A stretch of DNA of 64,000 nucleotides from Zanthoxylum bungeanum (taxonomy: Eukaryota > Streptophyta > Magnoliopsida > Sapindales > Rutaceae): positions 1 to 64,000 of the forward strand of contig SKCR01041636.1 of NCBI GenBank assembly GCA_019454045.1, given 5' to 3'. Positions 45,952 through 58,123 of this stretch are shown one piece after another. Both the position numbers and the translations under genes were made by a program. The first letter of the stretch is position 1. Each line of letters begins with the position of its first letter. The notes beneath the pieces are model-generated. The model made no database searches. It worked only from the letters and a program-made list of their open reading frames with translations, and was not told the origin of the DNA.

Positions 45952-47023
45952 TGTTGACGGCCGTTTTTCATTCCAATGGTAAAATCAGTAATTACCCCTC
46001 AAACAAACCTCCTTCAACTGTGAATTTGTTTAGTTGTGGGAACATCACAAACTTGCAACAGACTGGTAGTCACACAAAGATAATGATTAACATGGTTCAG
46101 CGGAGAGTGTCTTCAACCTATGTCCACGGGAGAAAAATGGGATATAGTTTTATTGAGCTCGGGCAAATACCAACCAGAGCATATAAAATGAGGAATTACA
46201 CAAGATATAGTAAAAATAACTCCACGAGTTATGATTTTCTGGTATACTTCTCACAATATGGTCGGGTTCATAACTCATTTTCTCTCTCTATCACTACTTC
46301 TCTTAGTACTATTTCTTTCCAATTATAACTTTCTCTTTTTTAATTTATCTAGCTAAAAGAACCAACCCCCTCTACAATGATTTCAACCCATTTATTTAGG
46401 TTCTCAAATGCGCTTTACAACCGACCCTAACGTCACCCTACATCACTTAGTCATCATTACCCTCATTATCTACTGCATCCACCAACCCTTCCGACAGAAC
46501 TCAAGCCAGCTACTCTGCCACTGCACCGGCTTATGGCTTCTTTTGGTAGCCTATGGCGGCTGATTGACTCTTAACTTCATGTGAATCATTGCTTTATTAT
46601 TTCATCATCAGCCTTCTAAATACACATATTTTCAGGTAGGGCATACGTCATACTGTTTTAACCTGGTCGGGTGTAGCTTCATCAAAACTCATCGGGTCAG
46701 GTTCATCATTTAAAGATACCCCATCGAGTCGGGGCGCTGAAACACACAGAACTCCCCCCAATTCCAACTTAAAAAATGGCCGGGTCGGGACCACCATCAC
46801 CCCATCCTCCGAAATTTTCCTCTGGCATAGCACGCCACTGCATAGCATGGTCGGGTCCTTCTTCCAATATTCCTCTTGCTATTGGGGTTTTGGGCCTATC
46901 TAACCATTTTTTCCTGGTAGTGCAACAAAGCTCGGATCCACTGGTCTTGGCCCACCTCGGGGTGAGCGGTGTAAAAAACAATAATCAACATTGGCTTCAA
47001 TATCATCAATTATTTTTACAACA
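45952..47023 (-). repeat. 5' LTR of Tat element
   Basis: It is bounded by TGTTGACGG at 45952, next to the PBS, and ACAACA at 47023, giving a TGTTG/CAACA pair and a length of 1.07 kb. No second copy is in the window, because the 3' part of the element is lost at 42410. An alternative right end at 46990 (also 'caaca') cannot be excluded. Confidence 0.65.
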
Positions 47024-47140
47024 ATGATAGATGTAATGAATGAGTACTCCTTCAATATAGATTCACAGTTAAACTGTGATTTTAAATTAAAATTTTAATT
47101 CAATTAAATAATATTTTATACCAACAATCTCTCCTAATTG
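47024..47140 (-). repeat. copia LTR terminus with polypurine tract (fragment)
   Basis: On the minus strand CAATTAGGAGAGAT (47127-47140) is followed by TGTTGGTATAAAATA at 47126. This looks like a copia PPT and LTR start (compare AGTGGGAGATTGTTGG in elements 1 and 3). The LTR is cut at 47023 by the Tat LTR. Confidence 0.5.
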
Positions 47141-47894
47141 ATTTAAAATCATAATTATGTACTCATTATGCACTCATGGAGTACATCTATAACTACTCTT
47201 ATTATTATTATATGATTTTTTTTTTCCAAAAATTATTATAGGTTCAAGAGAGTTTCCTCGATCGATTTTTTTCTTTGTATTTCTTACACTTCTTCACAAC
47301 ACTTTAAAAAGTCACATAGTAATTAGAATTGCTACAAGAATATTGAAAACCCACCAAGTAAATTACATGACTTTTTGATACTATTTGTTTACTAATCTTT
47401 AACACAACTGAAAAAAAATTATTTCAATCACATTAATTTTTAGGTTGTAATGTTAATAAAATAAAGACAAATAAAAATGAAAAAGCAAATCTGGTCATCA
47501 AGTTGGGGTTTTTTATTTTTATTTTATTATTATTTTTTGTTTATGAGTTGAAGGAAAGGGGAGAATGATGAGAGTTAGATTCCCAAACACATGCAGCATC
47601 ACAAGAGAATGTCCTTCGCAATCATCTTCCCCAGTTGTTTCCTAATCTTACTTTTCTACTTACGTAAACTATCTAAATTAATACTTTTATTTATTATTTT
47701 AAAATTGTGTTCCTAATTATCTTAACTTAAATTAAATAAAAGATGCCTTGTCTTCTTTTTTCTTTTTTTTTTGTTAGGATTCCATATTGTTTAAGTATGA
47801 CTTTAGTTGGTGACTTATTAATTTTTATATACGCTCTCTTTATAAGGCTGCTTTTAAGAATGAATTCTACTTGTTGATACCATAACAACTTATA
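47141..47894. other. AT-rich sequence, nothing recognised
   Basis: I see several T- and A-rich runs (about 47215-47225, 47510-47540, 47760-47773) and no open frame, LTR end or repeat shared with the rest of the window. Confidence 0.6.
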
Positions 47895-47899
47895 TTAAT

Positions 47900-49230
47900 T
47901 GATGAGCGGTTAATAATCATATTTACTGCTCAACTATTAAAATAATATTTGTGTTATTTTGAGTTGTATGAGCGCTTTTATGTGTTTTGAGTGTGCTTGT
48001 AGGTTAAAAATCATATCAAGATTTAATTGGACTCAATGAGTAATGAATCGGTAATCTTGGAACACATTTGGGGCAAATTTCAAATTTACTAGCGCGTCCC
48101 GACACTGGACAGCGCAGCGAGACGCGCACATGAAGGAAAATCAGACAGAATGTGCACAGATGGGCATGTCATGATGCGCCAAACGTTATCAAGAAGCGTC
48201 GCGACGTGCTACACTCGCGACGCAATGCGCAAGCCGTCCCGAACTTGATTTTTTATCAAGGAATACCCTCCGGATCTCCTATATAAGTAATAGTTCATCC
48301 CAAAACCTAAGAGGAAATCTTATAACACAATTTATAGTCCCATAGCATATAAGAACGCATAGAGTAAGACAATAACAAGTGCTTTAATCGGTGCTAGAGT
48401 TTGAAGACGAATAATGCAAACGATAATTTCTTCTTCCATTCACTCTCTACTTTATCCCTTAAGCATTTTTGTTTTGTATTAATAATGATTAGCTCATTTT
48501 TATTGATTATCATGAGTAGCTAAATCATTACTTTAGTGTTGTATGAACCTTAACCATGTTATTTAATTAAGTTGCATAATTGTATTCTTTTGGATTTTTT
48601 ATTTATTATTTATTATTCTCTGTACTCTGATGCATATTTTATTTGTCTGACCAACAATAGAATAGTCTTGGTAAATCCTTAGGAACTCGGTGGAGGGAAT
48701 TATGGTTAGCCGTGGGAATAATAGCGCACGATCTAGCTCTGTTGATTAGATTTCCCATCAAGATAGAAATATACATGCATGGCATGCTTAACCAATATTA
48801 GAACATGACCTCAACAAATTTTGTTTAAATTAATTAACTTAAACATATAGTTAATTGGTTTAAGTTGGATATTTCTACTGACCATCAAAAGAGGCTTGTA
48901 AATAATTTAGTATTCTAGGTTAATAATATGTAACAACCCAATTAATAGAAAGTGTCTGAACTCATCGTGTGCATGCTTAGGTGAAGTTACAACCATATGT
49001 TCTTCTCGCATATAAAGTTTATCTCCAATTTATTATTAGTCTTTATTTACTTTGAGTTAATTTTAGAATAATCACTCATTTTCTCACTCAATTGTTTAGT
49101 CTTAGTTAAGTAGGTTAGTTTTAATACTAATAAGAGAAATTTTAAGTTCATGTGAGTACGATATCTGACATTCTGTCGCTATATTACTTGAGCGATACGT
49201 GCACTTACGTACGGTACAAATATACGATCA
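47900..49230 (+). repeat. Solo LTR with TSD TTAAT
   Basis: It starts TGATGAGCGGTTAATAATC and ends GGTACAAATATACGATCA, with TGAT/ATCA inverted ends. The 5 bases before (47895-47899) and after (49231-49235) are both TTAAT. No internal region, PBS or PPT adjoins, so it is a solo LTR left by LTR-LTR recombination. The TGATGAGCGG start and the 'gagtacgatat' to 'gtgcactta' end resemble Ty3/gypsy LTRs known from other eudicots (recalled). Confidence 0.9.
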
Positions 49231-49235
49231 TTAAT

Positions 49236-50443
49236 CTATATTGACTACGTATTTTTTTAACTAGTGACTTGTTAATCTATAGATTTCTTTTGGAAATGTT
49301 GGAATCATTGCCTTCAAATCACCCGATATAGGCTTAAGCGAAGCAAGTAAAACTACCGACTGCCCCAAGCTTTTATAAAAAAAATACATCCCTTAAACTC
49401 GAACCCAAGACCCAACCAAATCTTAAGTAATTTATCATCAAATCCCACCCCTAATGACTTAATAACTATAGACACACTCTCTTTTTATCTGCGGATGTCT
49501 GCTCATTATGTTTTTAACAATTATAATGAAGATAATAAATCCAGGGTCCTACCGCTCTGTAACCGGGTAGCCACCAAACTGGAAGGAGGCCCGCATTTTC
49601 TAGATTCTTCGATCACTTAGAGATGATCCACTGCATTGCCATCGCATCATACACGCTCCACGATTTCAATATCGGGTGTTACGGTTTCATCGATCAGACA
49701 TTAGTTATTCAGCCAAACCAACGAGGTGGTATATCATGTGTGTGGGGTCCGCTTGCTGTGAGAGAGATGACATATACACCCGGCACATAATATAATTTTA
49801 GCAAACCAACACGTATGACAACGGGCAAGATGTCTTCTGGCTATTTCAGAAAGTTGCCTAGAATCCCATTTAATAAGAAAGTCTCCTATTTTATTATAAA
49901 TATTATTTTATATTTAAAAATACAAATTCTAAAATTATAATTAATTATTTATTGATTTTCAATATGTAAGTATTATTTTTAAATCAACTACTAAAATATG
50001 TTAAAATCTTAATATTAATATTAAACTAACTACAAATTCTTTATAATTAATATTTATATATTTTTTTAATAAACTAATAAAATCCCTAAAAGCCTCAATT
50101 ATTAACTTTAGAACTAATAAAAATCTGATTACTAATTTTGCATCTAATTAAAACAACTTGCTTTAACGCCCTACATTTAACTATTAATGATCCATCTATA
50201 TTATATTTATATTTAAGAAATTTTTTTTTAATGACTTTTAACCGTATCAAAATAGGTTTAGGCTTAAAAAATTGTCTGAATATATTAAGTGGGAAGTTGA
50301 CACTAAAATATGTAAATAAAATTAATGAATTTTATTGCATTGATTTCAGTTCTTATCTAGTTTTAATAGAGCTTTGTTGTTCTTATATTCAAGATTTGGT
50401 TTTCTAGAGTCTTTTCCATCAAAAATTCAGTTCATTGTTATCT
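49236..50443. other. Unassigned, possibly old intergenic DNA
   Basis: The part at 49530-49860 has a more balanced base composition than its surroundings and no detectable repeat in this window. A frame at 50138-50407 (89 codons, MHLIKTTCFNALHLTINDPS) is AT-rich and resembles nothing I know. No gene is called. Confidence 0.5.
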
Positions 50444-51742
50444 TGTTGGGATGTATGCCCTAAAACATAATGTAATATGTAAACGATATTTTATTTTAAA
50501 TAATATACGATGCAGTTTTTCATTTATCAAAATATTATTTTTAAAGTCGCATATTATAAATTGTCATGTATGCCCTTAGATACTAAATGTAGTTTCAGAC
50601 TTAGTGTATAAGCATTATACAAAAGATGATTTAAGTCTGAAATTAGTAATCATAAATAGTCCGTAAAGAGCAAACAAAGACGGATACTTTATTTGTGTTT
50701 TATCTAAAGTTGCGGTCCATTCCATACTGTATGACGAGTTTGATCCGGGTTCGTTCATGTGGTGACATGGGAATGAAGGCACTTTATATTATGTGATCAT
50801 ATAGGACTAGACCAAAACATAAATGAATTTCTTTTAATATCCGTTAAACAAAGAAATTCATATCAGTCTAATAGATGATCATATATCGGTTGATCTGAAT
50901 TCTCAGTATACTACGAACTTCTGCATGACAGGCTATGTCATTTGATTTACAAAGGTGAGGTTAGTGAAGAAATATCGACCAATAGCTACGTATTTTGGGG
51001 ACATGGTTTGGTGTGTGGCTGTGGACGTTTTACATAGATATGAAATCCACTATTCTTGGGAGAAGTAGATAAGTATCTTCCTTAAGGGTTGATTTGGTAC
51101 TTAAACAGTTAGAGCGCTCAAGTCTTTCTATTACGAATAGAAAGATTAATATTCATAATAGTTATGAATAAATCGTTCATTAGAGAATCAATGATACTTA
51201 TGGCACAAAATAATTAGAGGGGTATAACGGATATTATGACCCGACTCTAATTATGAGATACTCGTGGAGGGTCAATCTGTATGTAGTGATTATATCAATG
51301 GACACCAATGAGTTTCAGTATAAAATATATTTGCAGTAACGAGAGTACAGTTTTGGGTTTTTACTGAAATAACCTAAAATTAATAATTTAGAATATTTGA
51401 TTAAAGAGTTTTAATTAATATACCGACATTATTGGATTTCAGAGCTGTAGGTCCATTTGATCCCCTTGTTAGCTTGTTACACTATAGAAATACATGGAAT
51501 AATTGGATAGTCCAACTATGAACTTATTTGAAAAATATTAAATAATTGAGAATTATTTAATGTCAAAATTATTAATTTGATTAATAATTATATAATGTCA
51601 CACTTTGTAATTATATATTAAAATGTTTAATATATAATTTTTATATTAATGATTATTAGATAATCATTTAATATAAAATTTGATTTTTGAATTAAATTTG
51701 ATTTAAATCAAAATCAATATGTAATTTATATCATGATATAAG

Positions 51743-52299
51743 TAGGGGTGGCAATTTGGGTCAGGTTTCGTTTATTCGTTTGATTCGATTCGCTTTAAAG
51801 CAAATACGGGTTTGAAAAAATGGATTCGTTTAATAAATAGGTCGATTCGATTCGATTCGTTTATTAAACGAATCGAATACGAATTTAAGCTCATTGATTC
51901 GTTTATTCGTTTATGATTCATTTTATTATTTTTATTTACTAGTTCTTATTAATTTTCAATTAAGATTCCAGAAATTATAGTTAATTATCATAGAAAAAGT
52001 AATATTTTCGATATTTGGTGAGGTATTTTTAGTAAATATATTAATTACATATTTCATATGTATATATTTATGAAGAATTAATGTAAATCAAGTGTGGTAA
52101 ATTATTTTATTAAAAAATATCATTGACTAAACGAATAAACAAATATTCTTATTCGATTCGTTTAATAAACGAATCGAATACGAATCATGATATTAGGATT
52201 CGTTTAATAAACGAATCGAATACGAATCCATCATATTTTGATTCGAGTCGTTTAGGATTCGATACAAATTCGATTAGTTGATTCGTTTTGCCACCTCTG
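51743..52299. mobile_element. hAT-type MITE (557 bp), TSD GATATAAG
   Basis: Terminal inverted repeats TAGGGGTGGCAA and TTGCCACCTCTG (two mismatches to perfect) are flanked by the 8-bp duplication GATATAAG at 51735-51742 and 52300-52307. An 8-bp TSD and this type of end are typical of hAT transposons. The interior contains repeated palindromic blocks of the form GATTCGTTTAATAAACG..., at about 51855, 52155 and 52198, and no transposase. Confidence 0.93.
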
Positions 52300-52470
52300 G
52301 ATATAAGTTATATTTTAAATTTAATTTTCAAATTAAATGATATTTGATATCATATTTAATTTTGAAATTAATAATTTTATTGTGACAAAAAGACCCTTGG
52401 CCAAAAATTAATATTTATATTAGGGTTATGGTTAATTTTGTATAAACACAATTGTAACCTAAACCCTAGA

Positions 52471-52478
52471 TATAAATA
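52471..52478 (+). promoter_or_regulatory. TATA-like box in LTR
   Basis: TATAAATA within the probable copia LTR, about 750 bases before its end; a plausible start region for LTR transcription. Confidence 0.35.
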
Positions 52479-53225
52479 CAAAGTGTTTATCTTGGAAACA
52501 CTGACCCTAACCACTTTCTCATTCTCAATGAGATTGAAAATGAGAGAAAATAGAGAAAATATGGAGGAAAATTTTCTTAAGAAAATTTTTCTCTGGTGAG
52601 TTATTTCGAGTCCACTCTCACGGATTTTTGATGGTGAATTATAACATGGAAAATTGAATGGTGACCTGATCCTTGAAACAAATCTCATAGCATTGATCAC
52701 ATTCACGAAATCAAAACTGCTTCTTTGATAATAATACAAGCAGCTCGCGCATTGAAGAAGCCAAGTTTTAACATGCATGATGCATGTAATTTCAAGAAGC
52801 CGAACAGTCACAAATGAGCTTGATCATCAACTTGAGCGCTGTTGTTGTTGCTTTGCCTTGGGAAATAGTGTTGCATGTTGTTGTTACTTTGTCAAAGCTA
52901 GTGAATCACTTGCAATTTTCTTGCCTTAAGCCGTGAGTTGCAATTGGATTTTGACAAATCAAACACATAAATCATTCAGCTCACGCAAGTTGCGCAAGCA
53001 ATGCATGCATGGAGGAAGTCCAACGGACACTTGCGAATTGTCTAGTTGCATGAGCTTGGTTCGGCAGTGAACAGAAATAATATTTATTATTAATACTGCA
53101 GTAGAGTTCTGCATAGTGTAGTGTAAGGGAGCAGAAAATTTTTCAAGGTCGATCCCGGGACCTAGAGTCATTTCCGCTGCACGAGGAGTCATTCACGTGA
53201 AGTGTTTGCGAGATATGTTCCAACA

Positions 53226-53980
53226 CTTTTTACATGCCAAAGTTGGGCCATTCGCAAGAGCAAATGAATTCAGTCTTCATGCACTTAATTAAGGCTACAG
53301 AAGATGGATCTAGCCCAATGAAGTAACATTTCCGATTTGATATATGCAATGACAGAATTTACGCAGTCTTCGTATTATGACCATAACGTTTTTATCCGAT
53401 GTTCGATTTTGGTGATTTAAGTTGAGTTGGAAAGAAAACGCAAAGATCTAAAACCTTTTAGTTTATATCAAAGACAAACGAGGACTCCTTCATGGTCAAA
53501 ATATAATCGCAATAAATCCTTACTATTTTTTTGTTTTATGTTTTAAGTTTAATTTATGTTTTAATATAATGGGCTAATTTTAATGTTAATTTACAACCCA
53601 TGCACGAAATTTAAGTCTTATTTAGCTTAGAATTTAATTTTATTAGTTCAATTAGGATTTATTTTAAGTTTTTTAGTTTAATTAGCTTTTCTTATTTAAG
53701 TTAACTTAGGATTTTACAATGAACTATTTAAAGGTGCATTTAGCTTGTAATTTAGAGAGAGATTTTTTAATAAAGAGTAGTCATTGGCGTTTAACACCCA
53801 AGTGTGTGACAAAGTGGATTCTCTCATGGTCGTGGACGCTCACAAAGTAGTTCTTTACTCCCAAGTATAAGAGTGTCGAAGTAATAAAATAACCCGGTAA
53901 GCCTGGGGTCGATCCACAAGAAATAGATTTTTAGTATGATAAAATAATAATTAAAGCAAAAGGAAAAAGATCGATTTATT
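53226..53980. other. Unassigned AT-rich sequence
   Basis: No gene. The part at 53780-53930 ('gtaataaaataacccggtaagcctgggg' region) is of a kind frequent in LTR-element leaders of dicots, but I cannot name the family. The stretch 53545-53770 is T-rich with 'tttaattta' words. Confidence 0.45.
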
Positions 53981-54450
53981 TGAAGTTGTTTGGAGAATTT
54001 GAATTAAATGACAATAATAAAATAAAATATTGGGGTTATGGGATCCACTTTTAATATTTTATATTTAGAAATCTCACTTTTTATAATATATAAATGATCA
54101 TTATAACCCGATTAATTTACTTCCAGAATTAACTATGCCATAAAACCGGCCATAAAGGCGATAGTCATTTTTGTTAATAACTAGTCTTGACATTGTACTA
54201 AATATGCCAAAAACATAAAACCAGCCATAAAGGCAGTGATACCGTTCATCTATAACAAGTCCAGTTAGGTACTAAATTATGCCGAAATCGTATAAAACTG
54301 GCCATATAGGCGGTAGAACAGTTTGTCAATAATTAGTCCATATCTCAATTAATTATTATTCATTACTATTTATATATTATAATATAAGTGAGATTAATCT
54401 AAACTTTAAATAATAGAAGTTTCACTCATTCCCCCAGCGGAAAGTAATAA
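53981..54450. repeat. Repeat fragment homologous to 39.68-39.85 kb
   Basis: The 'aaaatattggggtta', 'gatccactt', 'tagaaatctc' and 'agattaatctaaa' words match the earlier copy in order and orientation. In between, this copy has an insertion with three variants of a block containing 'cataaa(a)c(c/t)ggccata(a/t)a(g)ggc' (54139, 54219 and 54294). Confidence 0.6.
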
Positions 54451-54622
54451 GCTACTCATACTATAATTAAAAACATACATAATTTTATTACTAAAATTAA
54501 AAAATATTACAAGAAATTAAACACACAAGATACAATCTTCAATTCCTTAAGAGAAATCAAAGAAAGTATGAAGAAAATGAATTCAGAACTCTTCAATTTA
54601 TAGGCAAAGAAAATGCTTCCAC

Positions 54623-54702
54623 CAATTTCTCCACCAAACACTCCACCAAATATGCCACCAAACACTCCACCAAACATGGAAGCATGTTTGGTGGAGAAAT
54701 TG
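54623..54702. repeat. Fold-back of 'ccaccaaa' repeats
   Basis: A short imperfect tandem repeat (unit about 15 bases, 'ccaccaaacact') ends in an inverted copy. The inner hairpin, 54665-54696, has 14-base perfect arms (left CTCCACCAAACATG) and a 4-base loop; the outer arms 54623-54639 and 54686-54702 are also perfectly complementary over 17 bases. Confidence 0.85.
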
Positions 54703-54945
54703 ACAAATGTTTTTTTTTTTTTTTTTTTTAGGATTTGATATTTAACATACTTTGGATTCTTCATCAATTTCGGTATTGAAAACTTCAGAATTAGAGACTC
54801 TTGTGAACATTAAAGTTGTATATTTTTGAGAATTCTTCATCTGGAACTGGAATCACTTCAATCAGATATCAAAGTAAAAAATTATGACCAAATTACGAAC
54901 ATTGCGCATGACTGAAATTTCCAAGGTTATATACTGTTAGAACGC
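54703..54945. other. Poly-T run and AT-rich flank
   Basis: A T run of about 20 lies at 54711-54730. No gene or known repeat. Confidence 0.5.
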
Positions 54946-57900
54946 CCTATTAAATTTCCGGCCTCCAAAATCTAAATATTAAATCCATTTTTATATATAT
55001 GTATCCAACGTATTATTTCACCTACATAAAAGATAAAAAAACACAATTAACATAAATATATTTATTATTTAACAATTTTTCTAAATTAAGGGGATTAATG
55101 AAACCACAAGTGTAAAATAATATATTATTCTCTTAATAAATATGCACTTTTTAGTCCCAATCAGCATGTTCTCTAGAGGTTCGACTTGATCTTAGAGAGG
55201 TTTTGTTTCCAAACAAAACGAGTTCAAGGTTCTGACAAGAAATAAAGAAGGATTTTCAAGAACATGTTTATTAGGGGTATAACTTGATCTTGGAAGGGTT
55301 TTATTCCTAAAAAATCATGATTCGTGATTCTTGGGGTTCGTTCAATTACGTGGGGTTGCCTAGGAATCAATTCTAAAGTAGTTTCCATAAGTTTGGTAGC
55401 TTGTTATTACTCAATTATTGCATGTCAATGGTCAAAGTTACATGTTAATGATTAAAAATTCCATGTTATGAAATGTTTTGTATTTATTGGTTGTGGTTTC
55501 ATATTTAATGGTTAAAGTTTCATGTTCAATGGTTGTAGTTGCATGTTCGATTTACAAAACATTAAAAGATTACATGTTATTGCTCAATGTATTAAAATTA
55601 GGCTCTATACCGAGATCAAAATAATACATTCATGTAGGGAAGACATAACTAGATCCATCATCACAAAAGCATATCAAAAGGCAATCTACTATTTGCATAA
55701 CCTTTCTCTACTAACAGAATATGATGAAGAAGCATTAGATGACAAAATAAAAGACCTACTAATCTTACGAACCTATAAAATGAAGAAATGAGTAAGCTTA
55801 CACTTAGTGCAATAGATCACAACTTAGTGTCGTGGATAAATGAATAACAAAATGGATCGAATAAGTCTTTCATAATACAAATAAATACATAAATGTGTAA
55901 ACATGCGTATAAAATATTTCTTATTTCTCATAAATCTTTTTCTGCATAAGAAAATTCAGCATAAAACAACACTATTCATTCATCTATATACACGCTCATG
56001 ACATAACAAAAAAACTGGCAACATGAGACTTTCCCATGGCAATAACTGACATCCGGAGTAAAATTTACAACGTGAGACCTTATCTCACGGTAAATAAATC
56101 TGGCACGTAAATGTTTATAAAGTGTATCTTAGTACAAAAATCATTTAAAAAACATATGTTCATTTAGCTCAAAAGTCATGCAAGCATTTTGATATTCTAA
56201 AATCCATAATTTCTAACATAATCAATATTCGATCTTTTTTCAGCAATATATAAAATTTCCAAAATCTAAATCATTTAATGCATACATAACATTAGGGATG
56301 GCAATGGGGAGGGGAGGGGATCGACATCCCTGACAATTTTTAGATGTCCACATCTCCTCGTAGTTATTTCAGAGGAGGGGATGAGAATCCCCGAATAATA
56401 AAATGGATCCTCGAGGGGCCCCAAACCTCGAATAATAAAAAAATATTCTTAAAATTAAATAATTTTAAATCATTGAAAAGTATATTAGTTGAACTATTAA
56501 TTAATATAGAAATCAAGCATACAAATTCAAAAATTGATAATATCTATTACACAAATAATAATTTATATAAAAGGACTTAAATTCATATTTTTTGTCTTTT
56601 TATTTGATCTGTAACTAATTAAAATGATAAATCCATCATTAAAAATTGATTATTTATATAATTATTTCATTTAAACCCTTATACAATTTATAATTTGTAT
56701 ATTTTTATAAATATTATTCGAACATATTTATTAAAAATTAAAAATAAATAAATTAAAACTTAAATGGCTAATGGGGAGGGGATGAAGATGTTACCTAATC
56801 CATGTCCCTTCCCCGAATGAGAAATGGATATTAAATTTTCCCCGTCTCTATCTTTGACATTAAGTTTTTCAATGTTTCATCAATGATCCCCTCCCCAATT
56901 GGGGAGGGTCCCCAAGGGCCCCTGCCCCCTTGGGGATTTTTCCATCCTTACATAAAATTCATTTAAGAAAAAAATACATAAATATATTCTTTTGAAAAAT
57001 ATCAATGTTATAAGCTTATCTATGCACCTGGTAAGCTGTACTATCGAAAAGAGAAACTACGTAGCAGGATCATTCCCGCCAATGATATCTCGATCACCAA
57101 AAGAGACATAAGAATTTATCATAAGGAACATGATCCTAACTAGTGTAGATGAAAAAATATGCAAGAAACGTGACTTAGATGCTCACATGATTCTAACGGG
57201 ATTTCCGCAGAGTTCTGACTATAATACAGACTTCCATTATACAATTCATCCTCGTCAAACTTACAATCAGATTCAATTCTCAATATTCATCTACTCGCAT
57301 AGCCATTCAACATTATTAGCTCAAATCTCGGGCCTACAATAATCTTATGAACAAATTCTTACTTGACTATATTTTTCGATTAATTCTGTAATTCACTTCC
57401 AACCACATAGCAACCAATAAAATAGTCTAATCAAGTAAATTAATCACACTTTAAGGTTAATTAAATTTCGAAATATATAACACGTATAAATCGAATATTA
57501 AGATGAATTACATGAAAATCAAGATTCAAAAGTCCATTATTGCATAGAAGGGTCATGACAGCATAAAGGAAGATTCTATGAGATGTGTCTGACCACAGTA
57601 CGTGCATCTAGAATCCGATTTTTTGTGGTAGTGTTCGTTTGCCTCTTCCGGTTCCAATGTCACCGACAGTTCATCAATAAGAGTTTTGGATCAATGGAAA
57701 ATCGAGAAAAACCAAAGAAAGCTTCTTTCTGTGTAATTGGTGAAATCGGTCGTTTCAAATAATAAGACTACTGTCAAAATGTTCCCCTCATCAAGCTCTA
57801 TACTTTCCTTAAAAGACTTGGTCGAAAATGACTCTGAATCAGACATATCGGGATAAACTTCTCTCTTTTATCTATTTTCTCCATTTTCTCTCTTTCATTC

Positions 57901-58123
57901 CTATTTCTTTCTTCTTTCTTTCTTTTCTCTCTCCCTCTCACGTATGCTCTCTTTGTTTCTCCAACAAAAAAAAAAGTGCAACAAACCCACCTTTTATACT
58001 ACAACCAAAATTCCAATTCTACCCCTCACTCTTTAATTTTATTATATACCCAAATTATCCTTATAATTCTAAGACACACAAATAAAAAATTAAAGCATGA
58101 TGAGACAAAATGGGGGTGTTACA
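54946..58123 (-). repeat. Probable 3' LTR of chromovirus (left end uncertain)
   Basis: On the minus strand the LTR start TGTAACACCCCC at 58123 follows directly on the end of the pol frame, a typical arrangement in plant chromoviruses. A TGT..ACA partner could be TGTTAGAACGCCC near 54949. If so the LTR is about 3.2 kb including the MITE at 56293-56950. Within it, 57870-57960 is almost pure pyrimidine. A frame at 55522-55791 (89 codons) has no known resemblance. The left end is a guess. Confidence 0.45.
56293..56950. mobile_element. hAT-type MITE (658 bp), imperfect TSD
   Basis: Ends TAGGGATGGCAATGGGGAGG and GGGATTTTTCCATCCTTA are inverted repeats of the TAGGGATGGCAA type seen in plant hAT MITEs. 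Flanking 8-mers are CATAACAT (56285-56292) and CATAAAAT (56951-56958), one mismatch apart. G-rich at the left end and C-rich at the right, AT-rich inside. The open frame through it (56344-56580) has no family match. Confidence 0.85.

Larger units (their letters stand above)
50444..53225 (+). repeat. Probable copia LTR interrupted by a MITE
   Basis: It starts TGTTGGGATGTATGCCC and ends GTTCCAACA, giving TGTTGG/CCAACA ends typical of copia. Without the MITE at 51743-52299 it would be 2.2 kb. A TATA-like box TATAAATA lies at 52471-52478. The five bases flanking each end (TATCT and CTTTT) do not match, and no PBS follows, so it is a solo LTR with decayed or recombined flanks, or one end is mis-set. 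Confidence 0.55.

Noticed and set aside
45879..46328. 149-codon plus-strand open frame
   Set aside because: It spans the PBS and LTR of the minus-strand Tat element and has no family resemblance.
49530..49860. Host exon or tRNA-derived SINE
   Set aside because: The base composition is more gene-like, but I could find no open frame, splice pair, or A and B boxes that would support either.
52377..52811. 144-codon minus-strand open frame as a host gene
   Set aside because: It lies within a probable LTR, reads against its likely transcription direction and has no recognisable domain or codon pattern.
54507..54767. Glycine-rich protein (GGVFGG repeats) on the minus strand
   Set aside because: The repeats come from a short DNA repeat that folds back on itself, next to a poly-T run that gives the lysine stretch. 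No conserved context.
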